Positions 1 through 6,094 of a stretch of 6,337 nt of DNA are shown piece by piece. The position numbers were made by a program, and so were the translations under genes. The DNA comes from Bordetella parapertussis (GTDB lineage Bacteria; Cyanobacteriota; Cyanobacteriia; PCC-6307; Cyanobiaceae), in the NCBI GenBank assembly GCA_943324725.2, contig CALPMR020000182.1:1-6337 (forward strand). The letters run 5' to 3'. Under the pieces are notes generated by a model. It ran no database searches and had not been told where the DNA came from. It saw nothing but the letters and a program-made list of their open reading frames with translations. Position 1 is the stretch's first letter, and each line of letters starts with the position of its first letter.

Positions 1-1332
1 GCGGTGATTGGCAGCCAGCCCGCTGCAGCAGCGGGCCAGGCGGTTGAGGCCATCGGCATCCAGCACCAGCAGGCCGGCAAACGCGTGCAGCCGGCTCCAG
101 ATTTTCGCTTCGGAGCCAGGGAAGGCCTCGGGAGCAGAGATTGGCCTGGAAGCCGTTGTGGGCTCGGAACCTGGGATTTCCTTGGATCCGGGCGTTGCTG
201 TGCTCGCACGATCTGAGCCGAGGCCAGGGCTGGCCCCCGAACCCGAGGAGTTCTGAAGGCCACTAGCGGGCGCGCCGGCACCGAGGTCACCGAGTCCTGG
301 ACCCAGCAGGATCACATCAAGACGGTCGAGATCCAGCTCCGCCATTCGAGCCAGGTCCAGGTCACCTGCCGCGTTGGATCCCAGCTCAGCTGCCACGACC
401 ACCTCGGGATGCACCGTCCAGAGATTGGCCACCAGCTCCCGGGGCAGGGCCGCCCGCAGGCTGCCGCACCCCGAAGCGCTCGCCCCGGCCAGGGCCAGGT
501 GGGCGGCGCCGCGGAAGCGGCGGCTGCCGGCCACCACCAGCAGGCGACCGCGGGCGTATTTGGCAGCGGCGGGATCGGGGCGCGGCCAGGGGGCCGTTGG
601 TCCATCAAGTCCGGCCAGTGCCAGTGGGGTCGAGGCAGGCAGGCTGGCCAGCAGGGACTGGGGCAGGCCCAGATCAATGCGCTCCAGCTGACCCACCCGT
701 GCCAGGGCCGTGTCCTGGATAAAACCCCGCTTGATCAGGCCGATGCTCCAGGTGAGCGCCGCGGTGGCGCCACCCTGACCCAACAGGCGACCGGTGTCGG
801 CGCAGAGGCCCGTGGGGCCATCGACCGCGACCAGCGCCTGGGGCCGGTCGGACTGCCGTTCTGCCAACAGGGTTTCGAGCTGTTCTCCAGGCGAGCGGCT
901 CTGGCCGATGCCGAACAGGGCATCAATCCAGAGACTCGGATCGCCAGGCTCAGGCCTGGACTCCAGCTGGGGGATCCCCAGCCAGAGCGCATGGCGTAAG
1001 TGGTCTTCGGTCAGGGGCTTGAGGCGCTCAAACGGACACCAGATCCGCACCGCTACCCCGGCCAGGTGCAACTCCCGGGCGATCACCAGGCCGTCTCCGC
1101 CGTTGTGGCCGGGACCCACCAGCACCAGAACCGCCTGGCCGGGGGCAAGCGCAGCAGCGGCGCTCTTCTCCCCCACCAGCAAACGACGACTCACCGCCAG
1201 CGCCGCTTTCTCCATCAGCGCCGCCACCGGCAAGCCACTGGCGAACAACCGCTCTTCCAGGGCCGCCATCTGGGCCGCCGTCACCAGCAGGTGATCGGCA
1301 TCGGCGGCGGGCCAGGCGGGGGAGGGGGGCAC
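1..1332 (-). CDS. nnr: Bifunctional NAD(P)H-hydrate epimerase / ADP-dependent NAD(P)H-hydrate dehydratase (3' end off window)
   Basis: This enzyme repairs hydrated NADH and NADPH: the N-terminal domain epimerises R- and S-NAD(P)HX and the C-terminal kinase-like domain dehydrates the S form using ADP. The frame is open from about 1350 to the left edge; 444 codons are visible. In the epimerase domain (about residues 17-240) I see VTAAQM (17-22), GPGHNGGDG (73-81, the NADPHX-binding loop) and VDGPTG...DTG (170-181), followed by an SIGLIKRG stretch. The dehydratase domain begins near residue 258 (KYARGRLLVVAGS), with GPGLG at 344-348 and LDADGLN at 424-430; the later catalytic part lies outside the window. 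Residues 349-410 are a Ser/Gly/Pro/Ala-rich insertion. No ATG is in frame before residue 22, which is too far in because it would cut VTAAQM. I chose GTG at 1332; TTG at 1350 is the alternative. Neither has a good Shine-Dalgarno. The gene is divergent from mnmA. Family assignment is firm; the exact start is not. Confidence 0.9.
   Translation of the reverse strand, partial: MPPSPAWPAADADHLLVTAAQMAALEERLFASGLPVAALMEKAALAVSRRLLVGEKSAAAALAPGQAVLVLVGPGHNGGDGLVIARELHLAGVAVRIWCPFERLKPLTEDHLRHALWLGIPQLESRPEPGDPSLWIDALFGIGQSRSPGEQLETLLAERQSDRPQALVAVDGPTGLCADTGRLLGQGGATAALTWSIGLIKRGFIQDTALARVGQLERIDLGLPQSLLASLPASTPLALAGLDGPTAPWPRPDPAAAKYARGRLLVVAGSRRFRGAAHLALAGASASGCGSLRAALPRELVANLWTVHPEVVVAAELGSNAAGDLDLARMAELDLDRLDVILLGPGLGDLGAGAPASGLQNSSGSGASPGLGSDRASTATPGSKEIPGSEPTTASRPISAPEAFPGSEAKIWSRLHAFAGLLVLDADGLNRLARCCSGLAANHR
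103..288 (-). other. Low-complexity linker inserted in the NnrD dehydratase domain
   Basis: This stretch encodes residues 349-410 of the epimerase/dehydratase. It is almost all Ser, Gly, Pro, Ala, Thr and Glu, with three PGS(K/E) units (TPGSKE, IPGSEP, FPGSEA). It lies between the GPGLG motif and the LDADGLN strand, which in the family are usually only about 20-25 residues apart (from memory of the family); here 76 residues separate them. The frame is uninterrupted and matching domain sequence resumes at IWSRLHAF, so this looks like an in-frame insertion and not a frameshift. It is probably a disordered surface loop. Confidence 0.75.
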
Positions 1333-1387
1333 GACGGAGCGGCAGGGCAACTTCCATGATGGAGAGAACTGAACAGGACATCCAGGG
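1333..1387. promoter_or_regulatory. Divergent intergenic region nnr / mnmA
   Basis: This 55-bp gap lies between two divergently transcribed genes and so should carry parts of both promoters. I see no convincing -10/-35 pair in either direction. It contains a short near-palindrome, TCCAT-G-ATGGA (1353-1363), and the left arm and loop of the dyad that overlaps the mnmA start. If nnr starts at the alternative TTG at 1350, the gap shrinks to 37 bp. Confidence 0.4.
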
Positions 1388-1393
1388 ATGTCC
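1376..1393 (+). promoter_or_regulatory. Perfect inverted repeat over the mnmA start codon
   Basis: GGACATC (1376-1382) and GATGTCC (1387-1393) are exact reverse complements separated by CAGG. The ATG at 1388 lies inside the right arm. In mRNA this could form a 7-bp stem with a 4-nt loop that hides the start codon, and part of the AGGG (1384-1387) that could serve as ribosome binding site for the next GTG (1394). As DNA it could be an operator half-site pair. No function is shown; the symmetry is seen directly. Confidence 0.5.
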
Positions 1394-2731
1394 GTGAGCG
1401 TGCCGGTCCCTCCATCCCCACAGCAGCGCGAGCTGGATTCCGCTCTCCCTCAGCCCCGGGATCGGCACCCCAGGCCCCCAGGCACCGACTCTGGGGCAGC
1501 GACGGCCCTGAAGGCTCCTCTGCAGGCAGCGGGTTCGGCCACCCTCGCCGGAGCCGCAGCCCTTGAGCGCCTGCGCGACTGGCCCGGAGACCATCGGGTG
1601 GCGGTGGGGCTCTCAGGTGGGGTCGATAGCTCCCTGACGGCAGCGCTGCTGGTGGCCGCCGGCTGGCAGGTGGAGGGGCTCACTCTGTGGCTGATGAGCG
1701 GCAAGGGGGCCTGTTGCGCCGAGGGTCTGGTGGATGCGGCCGGCATCTGTGAGCAACTGGGAGTGCCCCATCACGTGGTGGACAGCCGCGAGCGCTTCCA
1801 GGCCGAGATCGTCAATTTCCTCGTGGAGGGTTACGGCGCCGGGGTCACGCCCCTGCCCTGTTCCCGCTGCAACCGGGAGGTGAAGTTCGGCCCGATGCTC
1901 GCCTGGGCCGAGGCGGAGCGCGGCATCGGCCGCATCGCCACCGGCCACTACGCCCGGGTACGCCACGCTGAAGCCGGCGAGTCCCTGCCGGTACCCGGTG
2001 ACGCCCGCGGCCGCCACCAGCTGCTGCGGGGGCTGGATACCCAGAAGGATCAAAGCTATTTCCTCTACGACCTGCCCCAGGAGATCCTGGGGCGGCTGGT
2101 GTTTCCGTTAGGCGAACTCACCAAGTCCGACACCCGGGCTGAGGCTGGGAGGCTGGGGCTGCGCACCGCCGAAAAACCGGAAAGCCAGGATCTCTGCCTG
2201 GCCGATCACCACGGCTCGATGAAAGCCTTTCTCGATGCCTATCTGCCGCCGCGGCCAGGGCAGATTGTCCTCGGAGATGGCACCGTGGTGGGCCAACACG
2301 ACGGACTGGAGCATTTCACGATCGGCCAGCGCAAGGGTCTGGGTGTGGCCTGGAGTGAGCCCCTGCATGTGGTGCGCCTGGATGGCGCCCTGAATCGGGT
2401 GGTGGTGGCGCCGCGGGCCCAGGCGGCCCGCCAGGGCTGTGAGGTCGGGGCGGTGAATTGGCTCTCGATGGCAGCGCCCCAGGCGCCGATCACCGTGATG
2501 GCCCAAGTGCGTTATCGCAGCGAACCCGAACCAGCTCTGCTGACGCCCCTGCCCGCCAGCGAAGCCGATCAAGCCGCCGGGCGCCCGCATCGCTGCCGCC
2601 TGGACTTCAAGCAGCCCCAGTTCTCGATCACCCCAGGACAGGCGGCTGTTTTCTATGCCGGCGAGGTGCTGCTGGGGGGAGGCTTGATTGGCCGAATATG
2701 CCCGGAATTGCCCAAGAGTATGTCGCAATGA
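1388..2731 (+). CDS. mnmA: tRNA-specific 2-thiouridylase MnmA
   Basis: MnmA adenylates and then thiolates U34 of the tRNAs for Lys, Glu and Gln in the cytoplasm, using ATP and sulfur from a relay. The protein has 447 residues against roughly 360-380 for typical members. The PP-loop SGGVDSS is at 76-82, the first conserved cysteine region [11 protein letters not shown] at 157-167 (C158, C161), KDQSYFL at 220-226, and the second catalytic-type cysteine at C270 in ESQDLC. The C-terminal barrel carries the [11 protein letters not shown] signature near residue 420. The excess length is mainly a Pro/Ala-rich N-terminal extension of about 68 residues. ATG 1388 has AGGA nine bases upstream; GTG 1394 has AGGG six bases upstream and is a real alternative. 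The CxxC at 158-161 is shared, from memory, with other cyanobacterial MnmA proteins. The gene is convergent with the ferredoxin-like gene downstream. Confidence 0.96.
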   Translation: MSVSVPVPPSPQQRELDSALPQPRDRHPRPPGTDSGAATALKAPLQAAGSATLAGAAALERLRDWPGDHRVAVGLSGGVDSSLTAALLVAAGWQVEGLTLWLMSGKGACCAEGLVDAAGICEQLGVPHHVVDSRERFQAEIVNFLVEGYGAGVTPLPCSRCNREVKFGPMLAWAEAERGIGRIATGHYARVRHAEAGESLPVPGDARGRHQLLRGLDTQKDQSYFLYDLPQEILGRLVFPLGELTKSDTRAEAGRLGLRTAEKPESQDLCLADHHGSMKAFLDAYLPPRPGQIVLGDGTVVGQHDGLEHFTIGQRKGLGVAWSEPLHVVRLDGALNRVVVAPRAQAARQGCEVGAVNWLSMAAPQAPITVMAQVRYRSEPEPALLTPLPASEADQAAGRPHRCRLDFKQPQFSITPGQAAVFYAGEVLLGGGLIGRICPELPKSMSQ

Positions 2732-2879
2732 CCGAAGACAAGTGCCGAGACACAGCGAGCATTGTGCATCCTGATCCGCCGCCCAACAACAACTGCTTTG
2801 CAACACTCTTCACCGGCCACATTGCATATTGAATCAAGGGGAAACAGGCCCTCTAGGAGACACAGCTCACCAATACAGC
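2732..2879. other. Convergent intergenic spacer mnmA / ferredoxin-like gene
   Basis: This 148-bp spacer lies between two convergent stop codons. It is visibly richer in A and T than the flanking genes (for example an ACAACAAC stretch near 2788 and ATTGCATATTGAATC near 2821). I looked for a strong GC hairpin followed by a T run in both directions and found none; only weak pairings such as AGGG...CCCT near 2837-2854 are present. The right end contains most of the first copy of a 13-bp tandem duplication. I see no convincing small gene. Confidence 0.6.
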
Positions 2880-2888
2880 TCACCAATA
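2862..2888. repeat. 13-bp perfect tandem duplication across a stop codon
   Basis: ACAGCTCACCAAT is present twice head to tail (2862-2874 and 2875-2887), with the following A also matching. Read on the minus strand, the unit TATTGGTGAGCTG contains the last two codons (Tyr-Trp) and the TGA of the ferredoxin-like gene. The second copy, downstream of the stop, is shifted out of frame by the 13-bp length, so the protein is unchanged. It looks like a recent slippage or duplication event. Confidence 0.9.
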
Positions 2889-3125
2889 AGGATCAGCCGG
2901 CATCTCAACGTGCAGCTGGCCGCTCTTGCAGCCAGGCACTGTGGCGATGCAGGCCCGCACCACCTGGCCATTCACCTCGATTTCGCAGGCGCCGCAGCTG
3001 CCACCGAGGCAACCTGTCGGAATGGTGATGCCGGCTGCGCGAGCGGCGATCAGCCAGTCGCAGCCAGGGTGAGTCTCGCTGAGATGCCCATCCGGCCATC
3101 GGATCACAACCGGGGTCTTGGACAC
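2880..3125 (-). CDS. Short [2Fe-2S] ferredoxin-like protein
   Basis: This is an 81-residue predicted soluble electron carrier. It holds C39-x4-C44-x2-C47-x11-C59, a complete set of ligands for one [2Fe-2S] cluster. The x11 spacing to the last cysteine matches the N-terminal domain of SdhB/FrdB subunits, while plant-type photosynthetic ferredoxins have roughly 29 residues there. The N-terminal strand (VVIRWPDG) and the C-terminal HVEMPADPYW recall a small cyanobacterial ferredoxin family known to me only as hypothetical. C22 and C66 are extra cysteines. I chose GTG 3125 because CGGAG sits seven bases upstream and the protein then begins just before the conserved first strand; a TTG at 3170 would add 15 basic, unconserved-looking residues. 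It lies 74 bp after cobQ on the same strand with no terminator visible between them, so it is probably in that operon. Its redox partner is unknown. Confidence 0.88.
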   Translation of the reverse strand: MSKTPVVIRWPDGHLSETHPGCDWLIAARAAGITIPTGCLGGSCGACEIEVNGQVVRACIATVPGCKSGQLHVEMPADPYW

Positions 3126-3132
3126 GCAGGAA

Positions 3133-3137
3133 CTCCG
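3133..3137 (-). promoter_or_regulatory. Ribosome binding site of the ferredoxin-like gene
   Basis: On the minus strand CGGAG is followed by the seven-base spacer TTCCTGC and then GTG (3125). It is the clearest Shine-Dalgarno in the window and decides the start of this gene in favour of the GTG over the upstream TTG. Confidence 0.65.
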
Positions 3138-3199
3138 CTGGCGTAGGGCTGATCTCGATGGTGGGCGCAACCGAGGCAGCGCTGGCGGGCCTCGACGCC

Positions 3200-4804
3200 T
3201 CAGGCGAGCAGCGGCCCCAGATCCACATGCTCCTCGAACGCATCGGCCAGCCGATCCAGCAGGTCATCCCGCTGGCGGGCATGGTGCGGCTGATTCTCAC
3301 TCAGCAGCGGCAGGTTGTGGCGCTGGCGCAGCTGGTTCAGCCAGCGGCGGCGCCAGGGCCCGTTTTCGAACACGCCGTGCAGATAGGTGCCGGCCACCAG
3401 GCCGCCCTGCTCGCCGGAATGCTTCCACCAGCCCAGCCCCTCCTGGCGGCTCAGAGGGTTGACCTGATCCTGACCCTGGTTAAGAGCGTGACTGGAAGCT
3501 TCGTCGACCAGGTGGCTCTCACCCTGATGCAGTTCAAAGCCTTCGATCTCCAATGCCCCACCATCGGGCCACAGCGCCTGAACGCGGCATTGGCGCAGGG
3601 TCTTGCTGGCGGCGTAGCGGGTTTCCAGGGGCAGCAGACCCAGACCTCGGCTGTGCTGATCCGCGTCAGTTGGCAGGGCTGGAGCCTGCTCTGGCGCCCT
3701 AAGGGAGTCGTCTTCGGCCAGGAGGCCTCCTTCGAGTCCCTCGGGATCCCGCAGTCGCACACCCAGCATCTGCAAGCCGCCGCAGAGGCCGAACACATGG
3801 CCGCCCGCCGCCACATAACTCCGCAGGTCGTCATCCAGTCCTTCGGCCTGCAGGGCGGCCAGATCGCGCCGGGTCTGCTTGCTGCCTGGCAGGATCACGG
3901 CATCGGGCCGGCCCAGGGGCTCGCCTGGCCTCAGCCAGCGCAACTGCACTGATGGCTCGGCTTCGAGCGGATCGAGATCGGAAAAGTTGCTCATGGATGG
4001 CAGGCGCAGCACGGCGATCGTCAGCTCGGCCCCCGGCTTGCGGCCCCGGCGCTCCAGCAGATCGAGGGAATCCTCGGGCGGAAACAGCTCCTCCAGCCAG
4101 GGCATCACCCCCAGCACCGGCACACCGGTGTGGTGTTCCAGCCAGCGGCGCCCGTCATCGAACAATTGCCGGCGGCCGCGGAAGCGGTTGATCAGGATGC
4201 CGCGGATCAGCGGACGCTCCACCGGGCGCAGCAGGGCCAGGGTGCCCACCACCTGCGCGAAGACCCCGCCGCGCTCGATGTCCGCCACCAGCAGGCAGCG
4301 GGCGCGAAGATACTGGGCCAGGCGCAGATTGGTGAGATCGCGCGGCTGCAGATTCACCTCCACCGGACTGCCCGCTCCCTCCAGCACCAGCCTCCCCGCC
4401 GGATAGGGGCCCTGCAGCTCGGCCAGGCCGGAGCGGATCGCCGCCCAGCCGGGCCGGAACCAGTCGCGGTAGTAGTGCTCGGCGCGGACCGTGCCCACCG
4501 AGCGACCCAGATGAATCACCTCACTGGTGCTGTCGCCGCGGGGCTTGAGCAGCACTGGATTCATCGCCACCTGGGGCTCCAGTCCCGCCGCCCAGGCCTG
4601 CAACGCCTGGGAGTAGGCCATCTCACCGCCGGCCTGATCCACCCAGGCATTGAGGCTCATGTTCTGCCCCTTGAAGGGCAGCGGTGTTTCGCCGCGGCGC
4701 TTCAGCACCCTGCAGAGGGCGGCGGTCATCAGCGATTTGCCGGCGCCGCTGCTGGTGCCCAGCACCATCAGGGGAGTGGGACTACCGGGCCGTGGCCGGC
4801 TCAC
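3200..4804 (-). CDS. cobQ: Cobyric acid synthase CobQ/CbiP
   Basis: CobQ amidates four side chains of adenosylcobyrinic acid a,c-diamide with glutamine and ATP, giving adenosylcobyric acid in cobalamin/pseudocobalamin synthesis. The protein has 534 residues, slightly above the usual 480-510. The N-terminal synthetase domain shows GTSSGAGKS (16-24, nucleotide-binding loop), [10 protein letters not shown] (43-52), MNPVLLKP (81-88), [12 protein letters not shown] (141-152) and [11 protein letters not shown] (174-184). The C-terminal class I glutamine amidotransferase domain shows the nucleophile Cys341 in [17 protein letters not shown] (423-428) and the catalytic His476 in [10 protein letters not shown]. 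All key residues are present, so it should be active. It starts with GTG at 4804; the four bases GTGA also contain the stop of the preceding gene, which implies translational coupling. A hydrophilic stretch near 434-456 accounts for some of the extra length. Confidence 0.96.
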   Translation of the reverse strand: MSRPRPGSPTPLMVLGTSSGAGKSLMTAALCRVLKRRGETPLPFKGQNMSLNAWVDQAGGEMAYSQALQAWAAGLEPQVAMNPVLLKPRGDSTSEVIHLGRSVGTVRAEHYYRDWFRPGWAAIRSGLAELQGPYPAGRLVLEGAGSPVEVNLQPRDLTNLRLAQYLRARCLLVADIERGGVFAQVVGTLALLRPVERPLIRGILINRFRGRRQLFDDGRRWLEHHTGVPVLGVMPWLEELFPPEDSLDLLERRGRKPGAELTIAVLRLPSMSNFSDLDPLEAEPSVQLRWLRPGEPLGRPDAVILPGSKQTRRDLAALQAEGLDDDLRSYVAAGGHVFGLCGGLQMLGVRLRDPEGLEGGLLAEDDSLRAPEQAPALPTDADQHSRGLGLLPLETRYAASKTLRQCRVQALWPDGGALEIEGFELHQGESHLVDEASSHALNQGQDQVNPLSRQEGLGWWKHSGEQGGLVAGTYLHGVFENGPWRRRWLNQLRQRHNLPLLSENQPHHARQRDDLLDRLADAFEEHVDLGPLLA

Positions 4805-5202
4805 AGACGCGGCCGGTGGCGCAGGAGATTCTCCCGAATCCGCTGGCGCAGGCCAGCCCTGGGAATCTCGCCGGGCCAGCGGCTGATCACAGCCCTGCCC
4901 AGGGGAGTGAGCCGCACCCGTTCGGTGAGCCCCTGGCCATCCACTTCGCGCCGCAGCACCCCGAGCCGGATCAGCCAGATGAAGTGGGCCTCGGCCCGCT
5001 CAATGCCAAAGGGGGCAAACAGCAGCGTTGGCCAGTCGGCTCGTGCAGCCAGCTCGCCACTGCTGATCGCCCCCTGGCTGAGCTGCTCATAGAAGGCACG
5101 GCGGAACGGCAGACAGGTGAGAGAGCGGGCCGCCCGATCACGGGCCCAGCGATCGTGGGCATTCAGGGAGGCCCTGGAACCACTCTGATCAGTCGCGGCC
5201 AC
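4801..5202 (-). CDS. Npun_F0494-family-like conserved cyanobacterial protein
   Basis: This 133-residue protein resembles, from memory, the cyanobacterial family named after Npun_F0494; its function is not known. It has no signal peptide or membrane segment and should be cytoplasmic. After a variable N-terminus come an [11 protein letters not shown] helix-like stretch (23-33) and the best-preserved block, roughly 70-109: a helix ([13 protein letters not shown]), a turn-strand (RREVDGQG), a strand ([10 protein letters not shown]) and ISRW. This arrangement, with LTPLGR, resembles a winged-helix domain as found in small DNA-binding regulators, but I cannot confirm DNA binding. The C-terminal tail (117-133) is strongly basic. 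The GTG start at 5202 lies 11 bp after the stop of the secreted gene, without a clear Shine-Dalgarno; a CTG near residue 13 is an alternative. Its TGA overlaps the cobQ GTG. Confidence 0.75.
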   Translation of the reverse strand: MAATDQSGSRASLNAHDRWARDRAARSLTCLPFRRAFYEQLSQGAISSGELAARADWPTLLFAPFGIERAEAHFIWLIRLGVLRREVDGQGLTERVRLTPLGRAVISRWPGEIPRAGLRQRIRENLLRHRPRL

Positions 5203-5213
5203 AGGAAAAGCGA

Positions 5214-6023
5214 TCAGTTGAACAGGCTGTTGAGCAGCCCCTCAAGCGTGTTGACGGGGGGAGCTGCTTCGGCCCCACTGCGGCCGTAGCCATCGCCGGG
5301 ATTCTGGCCCCTGGGGTTGCCCCAGCCACCGGTGTTCCCCCAGCCGCCTGTGTTGCCACTGCCGCTGTTGAAGCCACTGCCATGGCCACGGCTGGCATCA
5401 AGCTGCAGATCGGACCAGCGGAACACCATGCCGTTGCCCCGGTTGCCGTACATCACCGGCCAGGTACCCGTGGCATCGCGCAGCACCAGGCGGCCATTGC
5501 CCTGGCTGTAGAAGCTGTAGCGGCGGCCATCCCGGGTTTCCACCACATAGGTGCTGCCGCCGAAATCCTGGCGGCGGCTCAGGCGGCAACCACCGCTGAA
5601 CAGGTTGCGCCCCCGCTGCAGCAGCTGACAAGTGCTCTCGCCGGGGAGATTGCCACCACCACCACCACCGCTGTTGCCGAACAGCTGCTTGGTGAGGCGA
5701 TTGCTGACATTGCGCCGCTGCCAGCCGTCATCCCAGCAGGTGCGCCGATTGATGCTGCAGACCTCACCACCGCTGAACTGGAAATCCTGAGCAGGGGGCC
5801 GGCCGGAGATCTGACGCAACAAATCCCGCTCAGCCTTTTCGCCGTAGCTGCGGCGCGTCTGATTCACTGATGGCCCTTGGCTGTCGTAGCAGATGCGCTG
5901 GCTGTTATCGCAGACCACGCCGGGGCGGGGCAGATCCAGGGCCAGGCCGGCGCTCTGCAGGGAGACGGCTCCAAGGGTCCCCAGCAGCAGGGGCAGCGGG
6001 CGGATCTGGCGGCGTGGGCCCAT
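5214..6023 (-). CDS. Secreted YcgJ-family-like protein with Gly/Asn/Trp-rich tail
   Basis: Read from ATG 6023 this is a 269-residue protein with a signal peptide: a basic start (MGPRRQIRP), a hydrophobic core ([13 protein letters not shown]) and a probable cleavage site after GLA near residue 28. The first mature domain (about 30-116) resembles the YcgJ family and contains two C-x6-C pairs (C38/C45 and C89/C96) and an [13 protein letters not shown] end (here NRLTKQLFG). A six-glycine bridge (119-124) leads to a second beta-rich domain (about 127-210) with a further Cys pair (C132/C146) and YRFYS-like strands. Then comes a low-complexity tail with GNTGGWG repeats (223-235), ending in a short helix-like [12 protein letters not shown]. 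The three Cys pairs suggest disulfides in the periplasm or outside the cell. An in-frame ATG at 6065 would add 14 residues ahead of the basic region and spoil the signal peptide, so I rejected it. It is the first gene of the apparent cobQ operon. Function unknown. Confidence 0.8.
   Translation of the reverse strand: MGPRRQIRPLPLLLGTLGAVSLQSAGLALDLPRPGVVCDNSQRICYDSQGPSVNQTRRSYGEKAERDLLRQISGRPPAQDFQFSGGEVCSINRRTCWDDGWQRRNVSNRLTKQLFGNSGGGGGGNLPGESTCQLLQRGRNLFSGGCRLSRRQDFGGSTYVVETRDGRRYSFYSQGNGRLVLRDATGTWPVMYGNRGNGMVFRWSDLQLDASRGHGSGFNSGSGNTGGWGNTGGWGNPRGQNPGDGYGRSGAEAAPPVNTLEGLLNSLFN
5320..5354 (-). repeat. Two 18-bp imperfect tandem repeats in the secreted gene
   Basis: CCCCAGCCACCGGTGTT (5320-5336) recurs 18 bp later as CCCCAGCCGCCTGTGTT (5338-5354) with two mismatches. 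It encodes the repeated six-residue unit NTGGWG in the glycine-rich tail. A change in copy number would keep the frame and only lengthen or shorten the tail. Confidence 0.8.
5653..5669 (-). repeat. Trinucleotide microsatellite encoding polyglycine
   Basis: On the plus strand CCA is repeated five times followed by CC; read on the coding strand this is five GGT codons plus one GGC, giving six glycines (residues 119-124) between the two folded domains of the secreted protein. Slippage here would change the linker length by whole residues without breaking the frame. Confidence 0.9.
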
Positions 6024-6094
6024 GGTGCTGGAGCAGGTCACTGGTGATGAAGGTAGCCAAGCCATGGGATGGTGGCGCCAGCCTCTGTCGCCCC
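6024..6094. promoter_or_regulatory. Divergent intergenic region secreted gene / maf
   Basis: This 71-bp gap separates divergent start codons and should hold both promoters. I see no convincing sigma70 -10/-35 boxes. A perfect 8-bp palindrome TGGCGCCA lies at 6073-6080, 15-22 bases before the maf ATG. Neither gene has a clear Shine-Dalgarno here. Confidence 0.4.

Noticed and set aside
409..999. Long plus-strand open frame of 196 codons
   Set aside because: It is antisense to the clearly recognisable epimerase/dehydratase and has no family resemblance; long shadow frames are expected at this GC content.
1028..1594. Minus-strand open frame overlapping the starts of nnr and mnmA
   Set aside because: It runs in the wrong frame through both genes, and its product is Arg/Gly-rich low-complexity sequence without motifs.
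2837..2854. Possible intrinsic terminator hairpin
   Set aside because: Only about four base pairs with a large loop and no T run; not enough to call.
3126..3170. Upstream TTG start for the ferredoxin-like gene
   Set aside because: It adds 15 Arg/Ser-rich residues with no family match, whereas GTG 3125 has a good Shine-Dalgarno at correct spacing.
3158..3952. Plus-strand open frame of 264 codons
   Set aside because: It lies antisense to cobQ, whose catalytic motifs are all present in the opposite frame; no recognisable domain.
4130..5092. Plus-strand open frame of 320 codons
   Set aside because: It is antisense to cobQ and the Npun_F0494-like gene; composition is His/Gln/Ala-rich as expected for a shadow frame.
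6024..6065. Upstream ATG start for the secreted gene
   Set aside because: It would put 14 residues before the basic n-region and spoil the signal peptide; ATG 6023 gives a normal one.
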